Assembly (NCBI RefSeq): GCF_032921865.1
Contig: NZ_CP136684.1
Location: 3,073,001-3,137,000 of the forward strand
Length of the DNA: 64,000 nt
Origin: Thalassospira lucentensis
GTDB lineage: Bacteria; Pseudomonadota; Alphaproteobacteria; Rhodospirillales; Thalassospiraceae
Reading direction: 5' to 3'
Both the position numbers and the translations under genes were made by a program. How positions within the stretch are numbered: the stretch's first letter is position 1; each line of letters opens with the position of its first letter. This document shows, in pieces, positions 46,150 through 54,889 of the stretch. The notes beneath the pieces are model-generated. The model was not told the DNA's origin and made no database searches. It was given only the letters and a program-made list of their open reading frames with translations.

Positions 46150-46686
46150 ATGAAGACACTGCTCCTGCTCAGGCATGCAAAATCAAGCTGGACCGATCCA
46201 TCCCGGTCCGATCATGACCGGGAACTGAACCGGCGCGGTGAACAGGCAGCCCCGGTGATGGGGCGCTACCTGCAGGATCAGGGACTGGTGCCTGATCTGA
46301 TCTGGTGTTCGACCGCGGCACGTGCCGTGCAGACATTGACGTTGCTGGGGCGCGATTTTGCAAGCACGTCAGACGTGATCTATAACGAAGACCTCTATAT
46401 GGCGAGCGAGAAGGTGTTGCTTGACAGCCTTGTCCAGACTCATGACGAAGCGCGTTGCGTGATGATGGTCGGCCATAATCCGGGGATGGAGGATTTCGCC
46501 GCACAGTTGTTTGGCGATGGTGACGGCGAGGCGTTGTTGCAGATGAAGCGCAAATTTCCCACCTGCGGACTTTGCCAGTATGAATTTGACGTTGATCACT
46601 GGGCGGATGTCCGCCCCGAAACCGGGCGTCTGATCCGCTTTGTAAAGGTCAAGGATTTGCAGGGCATCGGTGCGCCGCCAACCTGA
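46150..46686 (+). CDS. SixA-like histidine phosphatase
   Basis: About 178 residues from the ATG at 46150 (MKTLLLLRHAKSSWTDPS). LRHAKSSW carries the catalytic histidine, HDRELNRRGEQAAPVMG follows, and the second histidine is in VMMVGHNPGMEDFA (about 117). This matches the SixA branch of the histidine phosphatase superfamily, which dephosphorylates phosphohistidine proteins. Its in vivo target here is unknown. It is divergent from ppk with about 190 bases between starts. Confidence 0.9.
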   Translation: MKTLLLLRHAKSSWTDPSRSDHDRELNRRGEQAAPVMGRYLQDQGLVPDLIWCSTAARAVQTLTLLGRDFASTSDVIYNEDLYMASEKVLLDSLVQTHDEARCVMMVGHNPGMEDFAAQLFGDGDGEALLQMKRKFPTCGLCQYEFDVDHWADVRPETGRLIRFVKVKDLQGIGAPPT

Positions 46687-46723
46687 AATTCCGGCCAGCA
46701 ATGCAGACCATTGCGACGGGCAC

Positions 46724-46753
46724 TTGACGGCAGGCCTTTGGCAGCGTTTTATA
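46724..46753 (+). promoter_or_regulatory. Candidate aspS promoter
   Basis: TTGACG (46724-46729) is 18 bases from TTTATA (46748-46753), a fair sigma-70-like pair about 180 bases upstream of aspS. By eye only. Confidence 0.4.
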
Positions 46754-46778
46754 CCGCAGAATTTCAAGCGCCGCGTCG

Positions 46779-46848
46779 CGCAAACAGACAGATCACCCGA
46801 TTTGACCGCCCCCAATTGACCGGGGTGGTCGGTTTGCGGTGCTTTTTT
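46779..46848 (+). promoter_or_regulatory. Structured leader with terminator-like end before aspS
   Basis: CGCAAAC (46779-46785) can pair with GTTTGCG (46832-46838), enclosing an inner stem GACCGCCCC (46804-46812) with GGGGTGGTC (46822-46830, one wobble). A T-run follows at 46843-46848. It could terminate sixA transcripts or act as an attenuator for aspS. Confidence 0.4.
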
Positions 46849-46932
46849 GTTTGACAGCGCGGTGCAGCCATGCACCTTTGCGCCAAATTTGCGGCCCGAA
46901 ATACCAAGCATACAAAGCAACCTGGAAAGACC

Positions 46933-48720
46933 ATGCATCCTTATCGTTCACACAATTGTAATGCGTTGCGCGCCTCTGACGCCGATGCGGAAGTGCGCCT
47001 GTCCGGCTGGATCCACCGCAAGCGCGACCACGGCAACCTTCTGTTTGTCGATTTGCGCGACCATTACGGCATCACCCAGATCGTGATCGACATTTCAAGC
47101 CCGCTTTTCGCGGTTCTTGAAAAGTCGCGCGCCGAAAGTGTGATCACGGTGGATGGCAAGGTCGTCAAACGTACCGCCGAAACCGTCAACCCGAACCTGC
47201 CGACCGGCGAGATCGAGGTTTACGCGTCCAATATCGAAGTCCAGTCGTCGGCCGACGTTCTGCCGATGCCGGTATTTGGCGATGCCGAATATGGCGAGGA
47301 AATCCGCCTGCGTCACCGTTACCTTGACCTGCGTCGCGAAAGTGTTCATTCGAACATCGTTCTGCGTTCGCGTGTGATTTCGGCGATGCGTCAGAAAATG
47401 ACCGCACAGGGCTTCCTTGAAATCCAGACCCCGATCCTGACGGCAAGCTCGCCGGAAGGTGCGCGTGACTTCCTGGTACCGTCGCGCATGCATCCGGGCA
47501 AGTTCTATGCCCTGCCGCAGGCACCCCAGCAGTTCAAACAGCTTCTGATGGTTTCGGGCTTTGACCGTTACTTCCAGATCGCACCGTGCTTCCGCGATGA
47601 AGACGCCCGGGCTGACCGTTCGCCGGGCGAGTTTTATCAGCTCGACTTCGAGATGGCCTTTGCCACCCAGGACGACGTGTTTGACGCGATCGAACCGGTT
47701 CTCCATGACATCTTTGTCGAGTTCGGCGGTGGTCGTGACGTAACGCCGCTTCCGTTCCCGCGCATTCCGTTTGATGAATCGATGGCGAAATACGGCTCGG
47801 ACAAGCCCGACCTTCGCAACCCGATCATCCTGTCTGACGTGACCGAAGCCTTCCGTGGTTCGAATTTCGGCATCTTTGCCTCGAACATCGAAAAGGGTTC
47901 GGTGGTTCGCGCCATTCCGGCACCGGGGGCCGCAGGCCGCCCGCGCAGCTTCTTTGACAAGCTGAACGCCTGGGCACGCGAAGAAGGTGCGGCTGGTCTT
48001 GGTTACATCGTTTATGATGAAAACGGCGAAGCCAAAGGCCCGATTGCCAAGAACCTTGATGCCGAACGTATCGCGAAAATCAAGGAAGTCACCGGCGTTG
48101 CCAATGGCGATGCGGTCTTCTTTGCCTGTGACAAGGAACTGGCTGCCGCGAAATTTGCCGGCAAGTCGCGCGACAAGGTTTGCGATGAACTGGGCCTTCG
48201 TGAAGACGGCATGTTCAAATTCTGCTGGATCGTTGATTTCCCGATGTACGAGGAAGACGACGACGGCAAGATCGAATTCAGCCACAACCCGTTCTCGATG
48301 CCGCAAGGCGGCCTTGAGGCCCTTGAAAGCATGAACCCGCTTGATATCAAGGCATGGCAGTATGACATCGTCTGTAACGGTATCGAACTGTCGTCGGGTG
48401 CCATTCGTAACCACCGCCCGGACATCATGTATAAGGCGTTCGAGATTGCCGGTTACGGCAAGGACGTCGTTGATGACCGCTTTGGCGGCATGATCAACGC
48501 GTTCAAATTCGGCGCCCCGCCGCACGGTGGTTCTGCCCCGGGTGTTGACCGTATCGTCATGCTTCTGGCTGACGAGCCGAACATTCGCGAAGTCATTGCC
48601 TTCCCGCTGAACCAGCAGGCGCAGGATCTGATGATGAATGCCCCGGCCGAGGTCGATGACCGCCAGCTCAAGGAACTGCATTTGCGTGTGCAGCTTCCGC
48701 CGAAAATCAAAAAAGACTGA
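46933..48720 (+). CDS. aspS: Aspartyl-tRNA synthetase (bacterial type)
   Basis: About 595 residues from the ATG at 46933 ([16 protein letters not shown]), preceded by GGAAAG. The N-terminal OB fold ([26 protein letters not shown]) binds the anticodon. Class II motif 2 is [22 protein letters not shown] and motif 3 lies in [30 protein letters not shown]. The GAD insertion domain is present between them, so it is the long bacterial form. It may be non-discriminating and also charge tRNA-Asn if the cell relies on GatCAB, which cannot be judged here. Confidence 0.97.
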   Translation: MHPYRSHNCNALRASDADAEVRLSGWIHRKRDHGNLLFVDLRDHYGITQIVIDISSPLFAVLEKSRAESVITVDGKVVKRTAETVNPNLPTGEIEVYASNIEVQSSADVLPMPVFGDAEYGEEIRLRHRYLDLRRESVHSNIVLRSRVISAMRQKMTAQGFLEIQTPILTASSPEGARDFLVPSRMHPGKFYALPQAPQQFKQLLMVSGFDRYFQIAPCFRDEDARADRSPGEFYQLDFEMAFATQDDVFDAIEPVLHDIFVEFGGGRDVTPLPFPRIPFDESMAKYGSDKPDLRNPIILSDVTEAFRGSNFGIFASNIEKGSVVRAIPAPGAAGRPRSFFDKLNAWAREEGAAGLGYIVYDENGEAKGPIAKNLDAERIAKIKEVTGVANGDAVFFACDKELAAAKFAGKSRDKVCDELGLREDGMFKFCWIVDFPMYEEDDDGKIEFSHNPFSMPQGGLEALESMNPLDIKAWQYDIVCNGIELSSGAIRNHRPDIMYKAFEIAGYGKDVVDDRFGGMINAFKFGAPPHGGSAPGVDRIVMLLADEPNIREVIAFPLNQQAQDLMMNAPAEVDDRQLKELHLRVQLPPKIKKD

Positions 48721-48742
48721 TTTCTGTCTTTTGATTACGACT

Positions 48743-48775
48743 AAAAACGGTCCGGAAATTTCCGGGCCGTTTTTG
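48743..48775 (+). terminator. Intrinsic terminator of aspS
   Basis: A near-perfect stem (48743-48758 with 48759-48774, one wobble, small loop) ends in a T-run. Confidence 0.88.
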
Positions 48776-48867
48776 TTTGTCTATTGACCCTCGATACTTA
48801 CGTAATCTTAACCCGTCACAATCAACATTCACCGTGGAACAATTTATATCCTGCGGGGGATGACGTT

Positions 48868-49773
48868 TTGAAAAAGATACTTGTGGTGGCGGCACCGCTG
48901 GCACTGGCGGCGTGCGGTGGTCCGGTGGAACTTACGGTGGCCAAGCTGGCCGGCGATCTGATCAGCTATGTCACCACGGGCAAAAGCACCACGGATCATG
49001 CGGTCTCGGCTGTTGCCGAACGCGATTGCGCCCTGCATCGCCCGTTATTTGAAGAAGACGTCTGTCAGGACAATGTCCTGCTGGATGATGCCGTTGCCTT
49101 GGCCGAACCGGGCGCCCCATCGATCAAACAGAAAATCCGCGACGCCGAACCCGCAATTTATGCCGTTAACGCGCCCGGCGAAGACTGGTCACAACCCAAA
49201 GCCGGTGCCCGCACATCGGCCGTGATTGTCAAAACCGATCTGCCGCCGCGCCCGGTGAGACATGACGAAGGGACCGCTGCCCCGGTCGAAATCGCAAGCG
49301 CACAGGACCAGTTCACCCCCGACTATAACCGTACCCCGCTTCGCAACGAAGGCCCCTTTGACCCGCAGGGCGAAGCCGATGCCGCGGTTGCCGGATATGT
49401 CGCCCCGCCAAAACCGGTCGCACCGATTACCGAAACCCAAACCGCTGCCCTGACCGATACCGGTATCATGACCGACGAGGTCAGCGTGATCGCACCGGAA
49501 ACCACTGCGCATGACAAGCTTGTTGCAGTGCCGCTTGCGGGGGACTATGTAGTATTGGCAAGCTTTGCCGATCAGTTGCGCGCGCAAAATGCCCTGTCGC
49601 TTTACAGTGAATATCAGCCGCGTCTGATCAGTGCGACGGTCAAGGGCCGCGAATATCTTCGTGTCGCGGTTGGTCCGCTTTCGCATGAGCATGCAAAAGA
49701 TTTACGCCATCTTGCTGCCAAAAAGGGTGTCAAAGATCCCTGGATTGTCGAGATCGACGCCGCCGGAGAATAG
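48868..49773 (+). CDS. SPOR-domain lipoprotein
   Basis: About 301 residues from a TTG at 48868, chosen because GGGGGA lies upstream and it gives a clean lipoprotein signal (MKKILVVAAPLALAAC, lipobox LAAC). The middle (about 60-220) is proline- and acid-rich and probably disordered. The last ~75 residues are a SPOR domain (DYVVLASFADQLRAQNALSLYSEY... to VAVGPLSHEHAKDLRHLAAKKG), which binds bare glycan strands at the division septum. It is followed 2 bases later by the EipB gene. A role in cell-envelope integrity is likely. Confidence 0.85.
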   Translation: MKKILVVAAPLALAACGGPVELTVAKLAGDLISYVTTGKSTTDHAVSAVAERDCALHRPLFEEDVCQDNVLLDDAVALAEPGAPSIKQKIRDAEPAIYAVNAPGEDWSQPKAGARTSAVIVKTDLPPRPVRHDEGTAAPVEIASAQDQFTPDYNRTPLRNEGPFDPQGEADAAVAGYVAPPKPVAPITETQTAALTDTGIMTDEVSVIAPETTAHDKLVAVPLAGDYVVLASFADQLRAQNALSLYSEYQPRLISATVKGREYLRVAVGPLSHEHAKDLRHLAAKKGVKDPWIVEIDAAGE

Positions 49774-49775
49774 AT

Positions 49776-50669
49776 TTGCCAGTTATTACGGTTTGTCCTG
49801 AAAATCGACAGCGTTCCGTCTTCGGGGCGCTGATCTTTTGTGTTGCTCTGGCGGGATGTTCCGCACAGGCGGGGCAATCTTTTGCCGCCGGTCCCGCCGG
49901 TTTTGATCCGGCGCATGTGCTCAAGGCATCCGATACCCAGACGGAACTGGTTCCGCATATGGCGGAATATCGTTTTTCGATGGTCTCGTCGGATGTCGGC
50001 AGTTCTGTTGTCGGGGTGCGTGGTGCGCTTGGCTACCGGTTTGAAAAGGTCTGTGATGGCTGGATCACCGAGATGCAGCATCTGATGATCCTTCAGGGGG
50101 CAGAAGGGGGCGCGATCAATTCGGCCTATTCGATGACCCAGTGGGAAAGCTTTGACGGATCGAAATACCGCTTCCGCATGCGCGATTATCTGGATGGCGT
50201 GCAGGTGGACGAGGTTGTCGGCGATGCGGTGCGTGACAAGGACAAGGTTCTTGTCACTTACGAAGTTCCGGTCGAAATCACCGAAGAACTGCCGGCCGAT
50301 ACCATGTTCCCGACCCAGCATTCCGTAACCCTGCTGAAACGTGCGCTTCAGGGCGACAAATTTGCCAATGATCTGGTGTTTGACGGCAGTGGCGATACGC
50401 CGACCAACCGGATTGCTGCGGTGATTTCGGGCGCGAAGCAGGCGCAAAACAATGCCGAGGATGCCGATAACATCGCAAGCCAGCCCTATCACAGTCTGAA
50501 CCTGGCGTATTATCCGCTGGGCGAGGCTGAAAACGGTCCCTCGACCGAGATCGCGGTTGATTTCGGGGAAAATGGTGTCGCCCACGAACTGCGAATGAAT
50601 TACGGCAGCTTCCGGGTGCGCGGTGATCTTCAGAAAGTGACACGCCTGCCAGCCCCCGAATGCGGCTAG
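49776..50669 (+). CDS. EipB-family (DUF1849) cell-envelope protein
   Basis: About 297 residues from a TTG at 49776, two bases after the preceding stop with GGAGAATAG as ribosome-binding site. The N-terminal hydrophobic segment ends in ALAGC, a possible lipobox, so it may be a lipoprotein. The DUF1849 core is AEYRFSM, YRFEKVCDGWITEMQHLM, SYSMTQWESFDG-like YSMTQWESFDGSKYRFRMRDY and LPADTMFPTQHSVTLLKRALQGD. Two cysteines (in EKVCDGW and the C-terminal APECG) may form the disulfide known from Brucella EipB, which maintains the alphaproteobacterial envelope. Confidence 0.9.
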   Translation: MPVITVCPENRQRSVFGALIFCVALAGCSAQAGQSFAAGPAGFDPAHVLKASDTQTELVPHMAEYRFSMVSSDVGSSVVGVRGALGYRFEKVCDGWITEMQHLMILQGAEGGAINSAYSMTQWESFDGSKYRFRMRDYLDGVQVDEVVGDAVRDKDKVLVTYEVPVEITEELPADTMFPTQHSVTLLKRALQGDKFANDLVFDGSGDTPTNRIAAVISGAKQAQNNAEDADNIASQPYHSLNLAYYPLGEAENGPSTEIAVDFGENGVAHELRMNYGSFRVRGDLQKVTRLPAPECG

Positions 50670-50697
50670 GTCTGTTTCGGGTGTTAAAGAACAACGC

Positions 50698-50731
50698 AAA
50701 AAAGCCTGCCGGGTTTCCGACAGGCTTTTTT
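50698..50731. terminator. Bidirectional terminator between eipB-like and arsR-like genes
   Basis: AAAAAAGCCTGCCGG (50698-50712) pairs with CCGACAGGCTTTTTT (50717-50731) with one mismatch. It lies between convergent genes. Confidence 0.92.
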
Positions 50732-50752
50732 GTGGGGGAAGTTCCATAAATC

Positions 50753-51070
50753 TTAGGCGGCGACGGCGCTGCTGTCGTCGCGGCAATACAGATCATAAAG
50801 TGTCTTGATGACGGTGACGGCTTCATCGCCTTGCAGCGAATAAAAGATCGTCTGTGCTTCGCGCCGGGTTTTTACCAGCTTGTCACGCCGCAGCCGTGCG
50901 AGGTGCTGTGACAGGGCAGACTGGCTCAGTCCGACAATGCGTTCAAGTTCACCGACTGATTTCTCGCCTTCGTTCAGTTGGCAAAGAATCATAAGTCTGC
51001 TCTGATTGCTCATGGCCTTCAGAAGCGCGCTGGCTTGCTCGGCCTTTTTTTCGAGATGGTTAAGTTCCAT
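50753..51070 (-). CDS. ArsR-family regulator of the SqrR/BigR persulfide-sensing type
   Basis: About 105 residues from the ATG at 51070, with GGGAG 5 bases upstream; a longer frame to 51181 adds unlikely sequence. The winged helix is KAMSNQSRLMILCQLNEGEKSVGELERIVGLSQSALSQHLARLRRDKLVKTRREAQTIFYSL. Two cysteines, C30 in LMILCQL and C96 in LYDLYCRDD, are 66 residues apart, exactly as C41/C107 of Rhodobacter SqrR, where they form a tetrasulfide in response to reactive sulfur. It probably represses sulfide- or persulfide-response genes. The targets are not in this window unless the divergent HDAC-like gene is one. Confidence 0.88.
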   Translation of the reverse strand: MELNHLEKKAEQASALLKAMSNQSRLMILCQLNEGEKSVGELERIVGLSQSALSQHLARLRRDKLVKTRREAQTIFYSLQGDEAVTVIKTLYDLYCRDDSSAVAA

Positions 51071-51537
51071 TTGGCTCCCTTTAGCCTGGCCATATTCGGC
51101 TTTTGTCCCAACTGGGGCATCGGGTGTATCACATTCTTGGTGATAATCTCCGATGGGATATCCCCGATTTTTTCCAACCAACGAGGTCTTTGTGCCTCAA
51201 ACCCATTAATGAAATTCAAGAATGGGAAGATTCCTATTCTCAAGTATAACATTAAACTGTCAAGACACTCTTTGTCTTGTGAACAGAGATTATGGCGATA
51301 TTTCGTTCTGAGTCACCGAGTATACAATAGACAGTTCATGCGGTGATTTTGGACCAGTCATTCAAGTTCAAAACTTGCAGTCTTTGACTGATTTATGATG
51401 ATCTAGAACAAGGCAGCGGATAACTTTGGCTGTCACGATGAAATAATAATAATCAGGATCGTGGTCAATAAGGCCAGTCAGCCTGTAAAGATTTGATATA
51501 TCTGACGTGCATCTATTCAGGAAGGTTTCCGGAAAAC
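51071..51537. other. AT-rich divergent regulatory region
   Basis: About 465 bases with no credible gene, clearly AT-richer than its surroundings. It includes the inverted repeat listed separately and must hold the promoters of the ArsR gene and the deacetylase-fold gene. The AT bias could indicate a small relic insertion. Confidence 0.4.
51219..51240. promoter_or_regulatory. Candidate operator of the SqrR/BigR-like regulator
   Basis: AGAATGGGAA and TTCCTATTCT flank GA, with one mismatch in the 10-bp arms. It lies about 150 bases upstream of the regulator and 300 before the deacetylase-fold gene. Confidence 0.4.
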
Positions 51538-52467
51538 ATGGCGACATTATTTGTCACTCATCACAGTTGCATCGACCATGATCCGGGACCGGGCCATCCG
51601 GAACAGCCTGATCGCCTTCGCGTGATCCAGCGGGTGCTTGAAGCCGAGGAATTCATGTTCCTGCACCGCGAAGAAGCCCCAAAGGCCGATCTTGACCTGA
51701 TCAAAAAGGTCCACGATCCGGCCTATGTCGACCGTGTCATGGCCGCCATCCCGCAAAGCGGATATGAAGCGCTTGATGGCGACACCTATGTGTCCCCCGC
51801 CTCTGGCGATGCCGCCCTGCGTGCGGCAGGTGGCGTTTGCGTCGCGATCGATGCCGTGATGGCCGGGCATGAACGCAATGCCTTTGTCGGGGTGCGCCCG
51901 CCGGGCCACCATGCGGAATATGACCGGGCCATGGGGTTCTGCCTGTTTAACAATGTCGCGGTCGGTGCGCGATATGCCCGCGATGCCTATGGCATCAAAC
52001 GTGTCGCGGTGATGGATTTCGATGTTCATCACGGCAATGGCACGCAGGATCTTTTCTATAACGATCCCGACCTGTTTTATTGCTCGACCCATCAATGGCC
52101 GCTTTATCCCGGCACCGGCGCCCCGGATGAACGGGGATGCGCCAACAATATCCTCAATGTCGGCCTGACCGCGGGGGCAGGGACGGCTGAAATGAAAGAG
52201 GCGTTCGAACAATCGGTTTTGCCCGGCATTGCCGCCTTCAAACCGGAACTGCTGATCATTTCGGCCGGTTTTGATGCGCATCGCAATGATCCGCTGGCGG
52301 GCCTTTCATTTGTTGAAAGCGACTTCGTCTGGATGACCGAACAGCTCCTCGCTCTTGCGGGCGAGGTCTGCGACAACCGCTTTGTCTCGGTACTTGAAGG
52401 CGGCTATGACCTGCCGTCCCTGGCAGGTTGCGTTGCGGCGCATGTGCGAACCCTGATGACGCGATAA
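51538..52467 (+). CDS. Histone-deacetylase-fold hydrolase (class II HDAC-like/acetoin utilisation family)
   Basis: About 309 residues from the ATG at 51538 (MATLFVTHHSC). The arginase/deacetylase active site is complete: VRPPGHHAEYDRAMGFCLFNN (catalytic His pair), VAVMDFDVHHGNGTQDLFY (zinc D and H) and the late aspartate in ISAGFDAHRNDPL. Bacterial members deacetylate acetyl-lysine, acetylpolyamines or other amides. The N-terminal HPEQPDRLRVI is typical of the HdaH/HDLP branch. The substrate is unknown. It is divergent from the SqrR/BigR-like gene. Confidence 0.92.
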   Translation: MATLFVTHHSCIDHDPGPGHPEQPDRLRVIQRVLEAEEFMFLHREEAPKADLDLIKKVHDPAYVDRVMAAIPQSGYEALDGDTYVSPASGDAALRAAGGVCVAIDAVMAGHERNAFVGVRPPGHHAEYDRAMGFCLFNNVAVGARYARDAYGIKRVAVMDFDVHHGNGTQDLFYNDPDLFYCSTHQWPLYPGTGAPDERGCANNILNVGLTAGAGTAEMKEAFEQSVLPGIAAFKPELLIISAGFDAHRNDPLAGLSFVESDFVWMTEQLLALAGEVCDNRFVSVLEGGYDLPSLAGCVAAHVRTLMTR

Positions 52468-52617
52468 ATTTCCGGTAACCTCCGGGGCTCCGGGAAGTCG
52501 GGCGGTTTCGCAAATGCGAATTGCCGGCGTGTTTTCCGCTGTGATTTCCGTTCTGGCCGGTTGCCCTGCCGGGATCGTCGGCGTAAACTCCGCGCCAATC
52601 AAATCAATGGAGCAGAT

Positions 52618-52881
52618 ATGTCCGAGCCAACCCCGTCCACCACGATCCCCGATGATATCGCCAAACTCAGCTTTGAAGAGGCCCTCGGCCAGCTTGAAAG
52701 CCTCGTGCGGCAGCTGGAACAGGGGCAGGTGGGGCTTGATGATGCCATTGCATCCTATGAACGCGGTGCGGCGCTGAAACGTCATTGTGCCGATAAACTG
52801 CGTGCGGCCGAAGAACGCATCGAGAAAATCACGCTGGGTGCGGATGGCCGTCCGAACGCAACCCCGACCGAAATCGAATAA
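52618..52881 (+). CDS. xseB: Exodeoxyribonuclease VII small subunit
   Basis: About 87 residues from the ATG at 52618. KLSFEEALGQLESLVRQLEQGQVGLDDAIASYERGAALKRHCADKLRAAEERIEKI is the full XseB coiled-coil signature. With XseA it degrades single-stranded DNA. The ispA gene follows after 14 bases, the common xseB-ispA-dxs order. Confidence 0.95.
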   Translation: MSEPTPSTTIPDDIAKLSFEEALGQLESLVRQLEQGQVGLDDAIASYERGAALKRHCADKLRAAEERIEKITLGADGRPNATPTEIE

Positions 52882-52895
52882 TTCTCGCGGAGAAT

Positions 52896-53792
52896 ATGGT
52901 GAGTTACGACCTGCTTGCTGAGCTGAGTACTGCTTCTGCTGATCTTGGCGAAACGCTTGATGGCATTCTGCCGCGCCCCAATGGCCAGATCGAGCAACGC
53001 CTGTTTCAGGCGATGCGTTATTCGACACTGGGCGAAGGCAAACGCCTGCGCCCGTTTCTGGTGTTAAGCTCCGCCGGATTGTTCCGGGTATCGCGCCAAT
53101 GCGCCTTGCGAGTCGCCGCCGCGGTTGAAATGGTCCATAGCTATTCGCTGATCCATGATGACCTTCCGGCCATGGATGATGATGACCTTCGGCGTGGCAA
53201 GCCAAGCTGCCACAAGCAGTTTGACGAGGCGACCGCCATTCTGGCTGGTGACGCATTGTTGACCCAGGCATTCGAAGTCCTAGCCGATGAAAGCACCCAT
53301 CCCGATCCGCGTGTCTGCACCGATCTTGTCCGCGCGCTTGCCCGTGCGGCCGGGCCGTACGGCATGGTCGGTGGTCAGATGATCGATCTGGCGGGCGAGG
53401 GGCAAAGCCTTGATCAGGCACAGGTCACCCATCTGCATCTGCTGAAAACCGGCCGGATGTTTGCTTTTGCTTGCGAAGCCGGGGCAATTCTGGGCAAGGC
53501 CCCCAAAAGCATGCGCATGTCATTGCGGTCCTACGCCCATGACATGGGTCTGGCCTTCCAGATCAAGGATGACCTTCTGGATGTGGAATCCAGCAGCGCC
53601 GAACTGGGCAAGACGGCCGGCAAGGATATCGATCAGGACAAGTCGACCTATGTGAAGCTTCTGGGCCTTGAACAGGCCCGCGAGCAGGCCAGAATGCTGT
53701 GTGATCAGGCGATCAATCACCTGAACTGCTTTGACGGCGAAGCCGAACCGCTGCGCGAGGTCGCCCGTTTCGTGATCGAACGCGGGCGTTAA
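52896..53792 (+). CDS. ispA: Farnesyl diphosphate synthase
   Basis: A 298-residue prenyltransferase. The first aspartate-rich motif is DDLPAMDDDDLRRG (about 87-100), the second is KDDLLD (about 223-228), and GKRLRPFL (about 49-56) binds diphosphate. It condenses isopentenyl diphosphate with DMAPP and GPP to FPP in the cytosol. It is in an operon with xseB and, after one inserted gene, dxs. Confidence 0.96.
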   Translation: MVSYDLLAELSTASADLGETLDGILPRPNGQIEQRLFQAMRYSTLGEGKRLRPFLVLSSAGLFRVSRQCALRVAAAVEMVHSYSLIHDDLPAMDDDDLRRGKPSCHKQFDEATAILAGDALLTQAFEVLADESTHPDPRVCTDLVRALARAAGPYGMVGGQMIDLAGEGQSLDQAQVTHLHLLKTGRMFAFACEAGAILGKAPKSMRMSLRSYAHDMGLAFQIKDDLLDVESSSAELGKTAGKDIDQDKSTYVKLLGLEQAREQARMLCDQAINHLNCFDGEAEPLREVARFVIERGR

Positions 53793-53807
53793 GGTCCGTC
53801 ACCTGTC

Positions 53808-54776
53808 ATGAGCGAACAAGCCAGATATACAGCCGGTTTTCGCGACCGGCTGTTTGACAGGGACCCGTTTCCGCTTGCGATCTGGTATCCGTCGCACGGC
53901 GATGAACGCCCTGTGCGCCATATGGGCGTGACCTCGACGGCGGCCCGCGATGCGGATTTCGCCGATGGCGGGCCCTATCCGCTGGTGATGTTTTCGCACG
54001 GCTCCGAAGGGCACCGCTTCAATCAGTTCTGGCTGGCGGAATATCTCGCACGGCGCGGTTATATCGTCGCCGCCCCGCAGCATCATGGCGATAATTACCT
54101 TGATCCGTCCGATGCGCGGCAATTGACGATCATCGAACGCCGCCCGCGCGAAATGCGCTTGGCTCTTGATCTGTTGCTGGATCATGACGGCATTGCTGCT
54201 CACATTGATACGGATCGTATTTTTGCGCTTGGCCATTCGGCGGGCGGGGCGACGGTGCTTAAAATGGCGGGCTGGCAGTTTGATGCCGCCGCCTGGCAAA
54301 GCTATTGCGCGCTTAATGCCGATCAGGACCGCGTGATTTGCCATCATGCGCCAGGTGATGATCTGATTGATGAGTTGCATGATCGTTATGGCGGCCCGGT
54401 TGTTTCCGCGCGCGATGACCGGATCGCGGGCGTGATTGCCGTGACCCCGGCCTTTGGCGTTGCCGCGACCGATGCGGGCTTTGCCGATGTGACGGTCCCG
54501 ATGCTGTTTATCGAGGCCGAAACTGATGAAATCCTGCCCGAAACCGCCAATGCCGCGCATTTTCGCAAGCTGCTGCGCGGCCGGGCAAAATTTGTGAAGG
54601 CCAAAGGGGCCGGGCATTATTCATTCCTGCCACCCTGCACGCCCTATATTGCTGAAAACTTTGGTTATTTGTGCCGGGATTTCGGGCGCGAACGCACTGA
54701 TATTCACCGCACGGTCGAGCAGGTGGTGCTGAAGTTCCTCGGTGACATCAAATCAGGTGATTTTCAGGGTCGCTAA
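53808..54776 (+). CDS. Alpha/beta-hydrolase (PAF-acetylhydrolase/dienelactone-hydrolase-like)
   Basis: A 322-residue serine hydrolase. The nucleophile elbow is ALGHSAGGAT (about 142-151); the aspartate is likely in FIEAETDEILPE (about 230-241) and the histidine in KGAGHYSFLPP (about 266). The oxyanion loop is VMFSHGSEGHR (about 61-71). There is no signal peptide. The substrate is unknown; the pattern resembles predicted dienelactone hydrolases or PAF-acetylhydrolase-like proteins. It sits between ispA and dxs on the same strand, which is unusual for the xseB-ispA-dxs operon. Confidence 0.88.
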   Translation: MSEQARYTAGFRDRLFDRDPFPLAIWYPSHGDERPVRHMGVTSTAARDADFADGGPYPLVMFSHGSEGHRFNQFWLAEYLARRGYIVAAPQHHGDNYLDPSDARQLTIIERRPREMRLALDLLLDHDGIAAHIDTDRIFALGHSAGGATVLKMAGWQFDAAAWQSYCALNADQDRVICHHAPGDDLIDELHDRYGGPVVSARDDRIAGVIAVTPAFGVAATDAGFADVTVPMLFIEAETDEILPETANAAHFRKLLRGRAKFVKAKGAGHYSFLPPCTPYIAENFGYLCRDFGRERTDIHRTVEQVVLKFLGDIKSGDFQGR

Positions 54777-54889
54777 TTACAGCGAAGCTGTTTATTTTAC
54801 GCAGCTTGCAATAGGGCTAAGGAAACGTCACCCTGTTGGTTTGAACGCTATATAAAAAACGCCACACAAAACTGAAGATCGAGATCGGT

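Noticed and set aside
47095..48681. A 528-codon open frame on the minus strand opposite aspS
   Set aside because: It is the mirror of a strongly coding GC-rich gene. It has no start signal and no family features.
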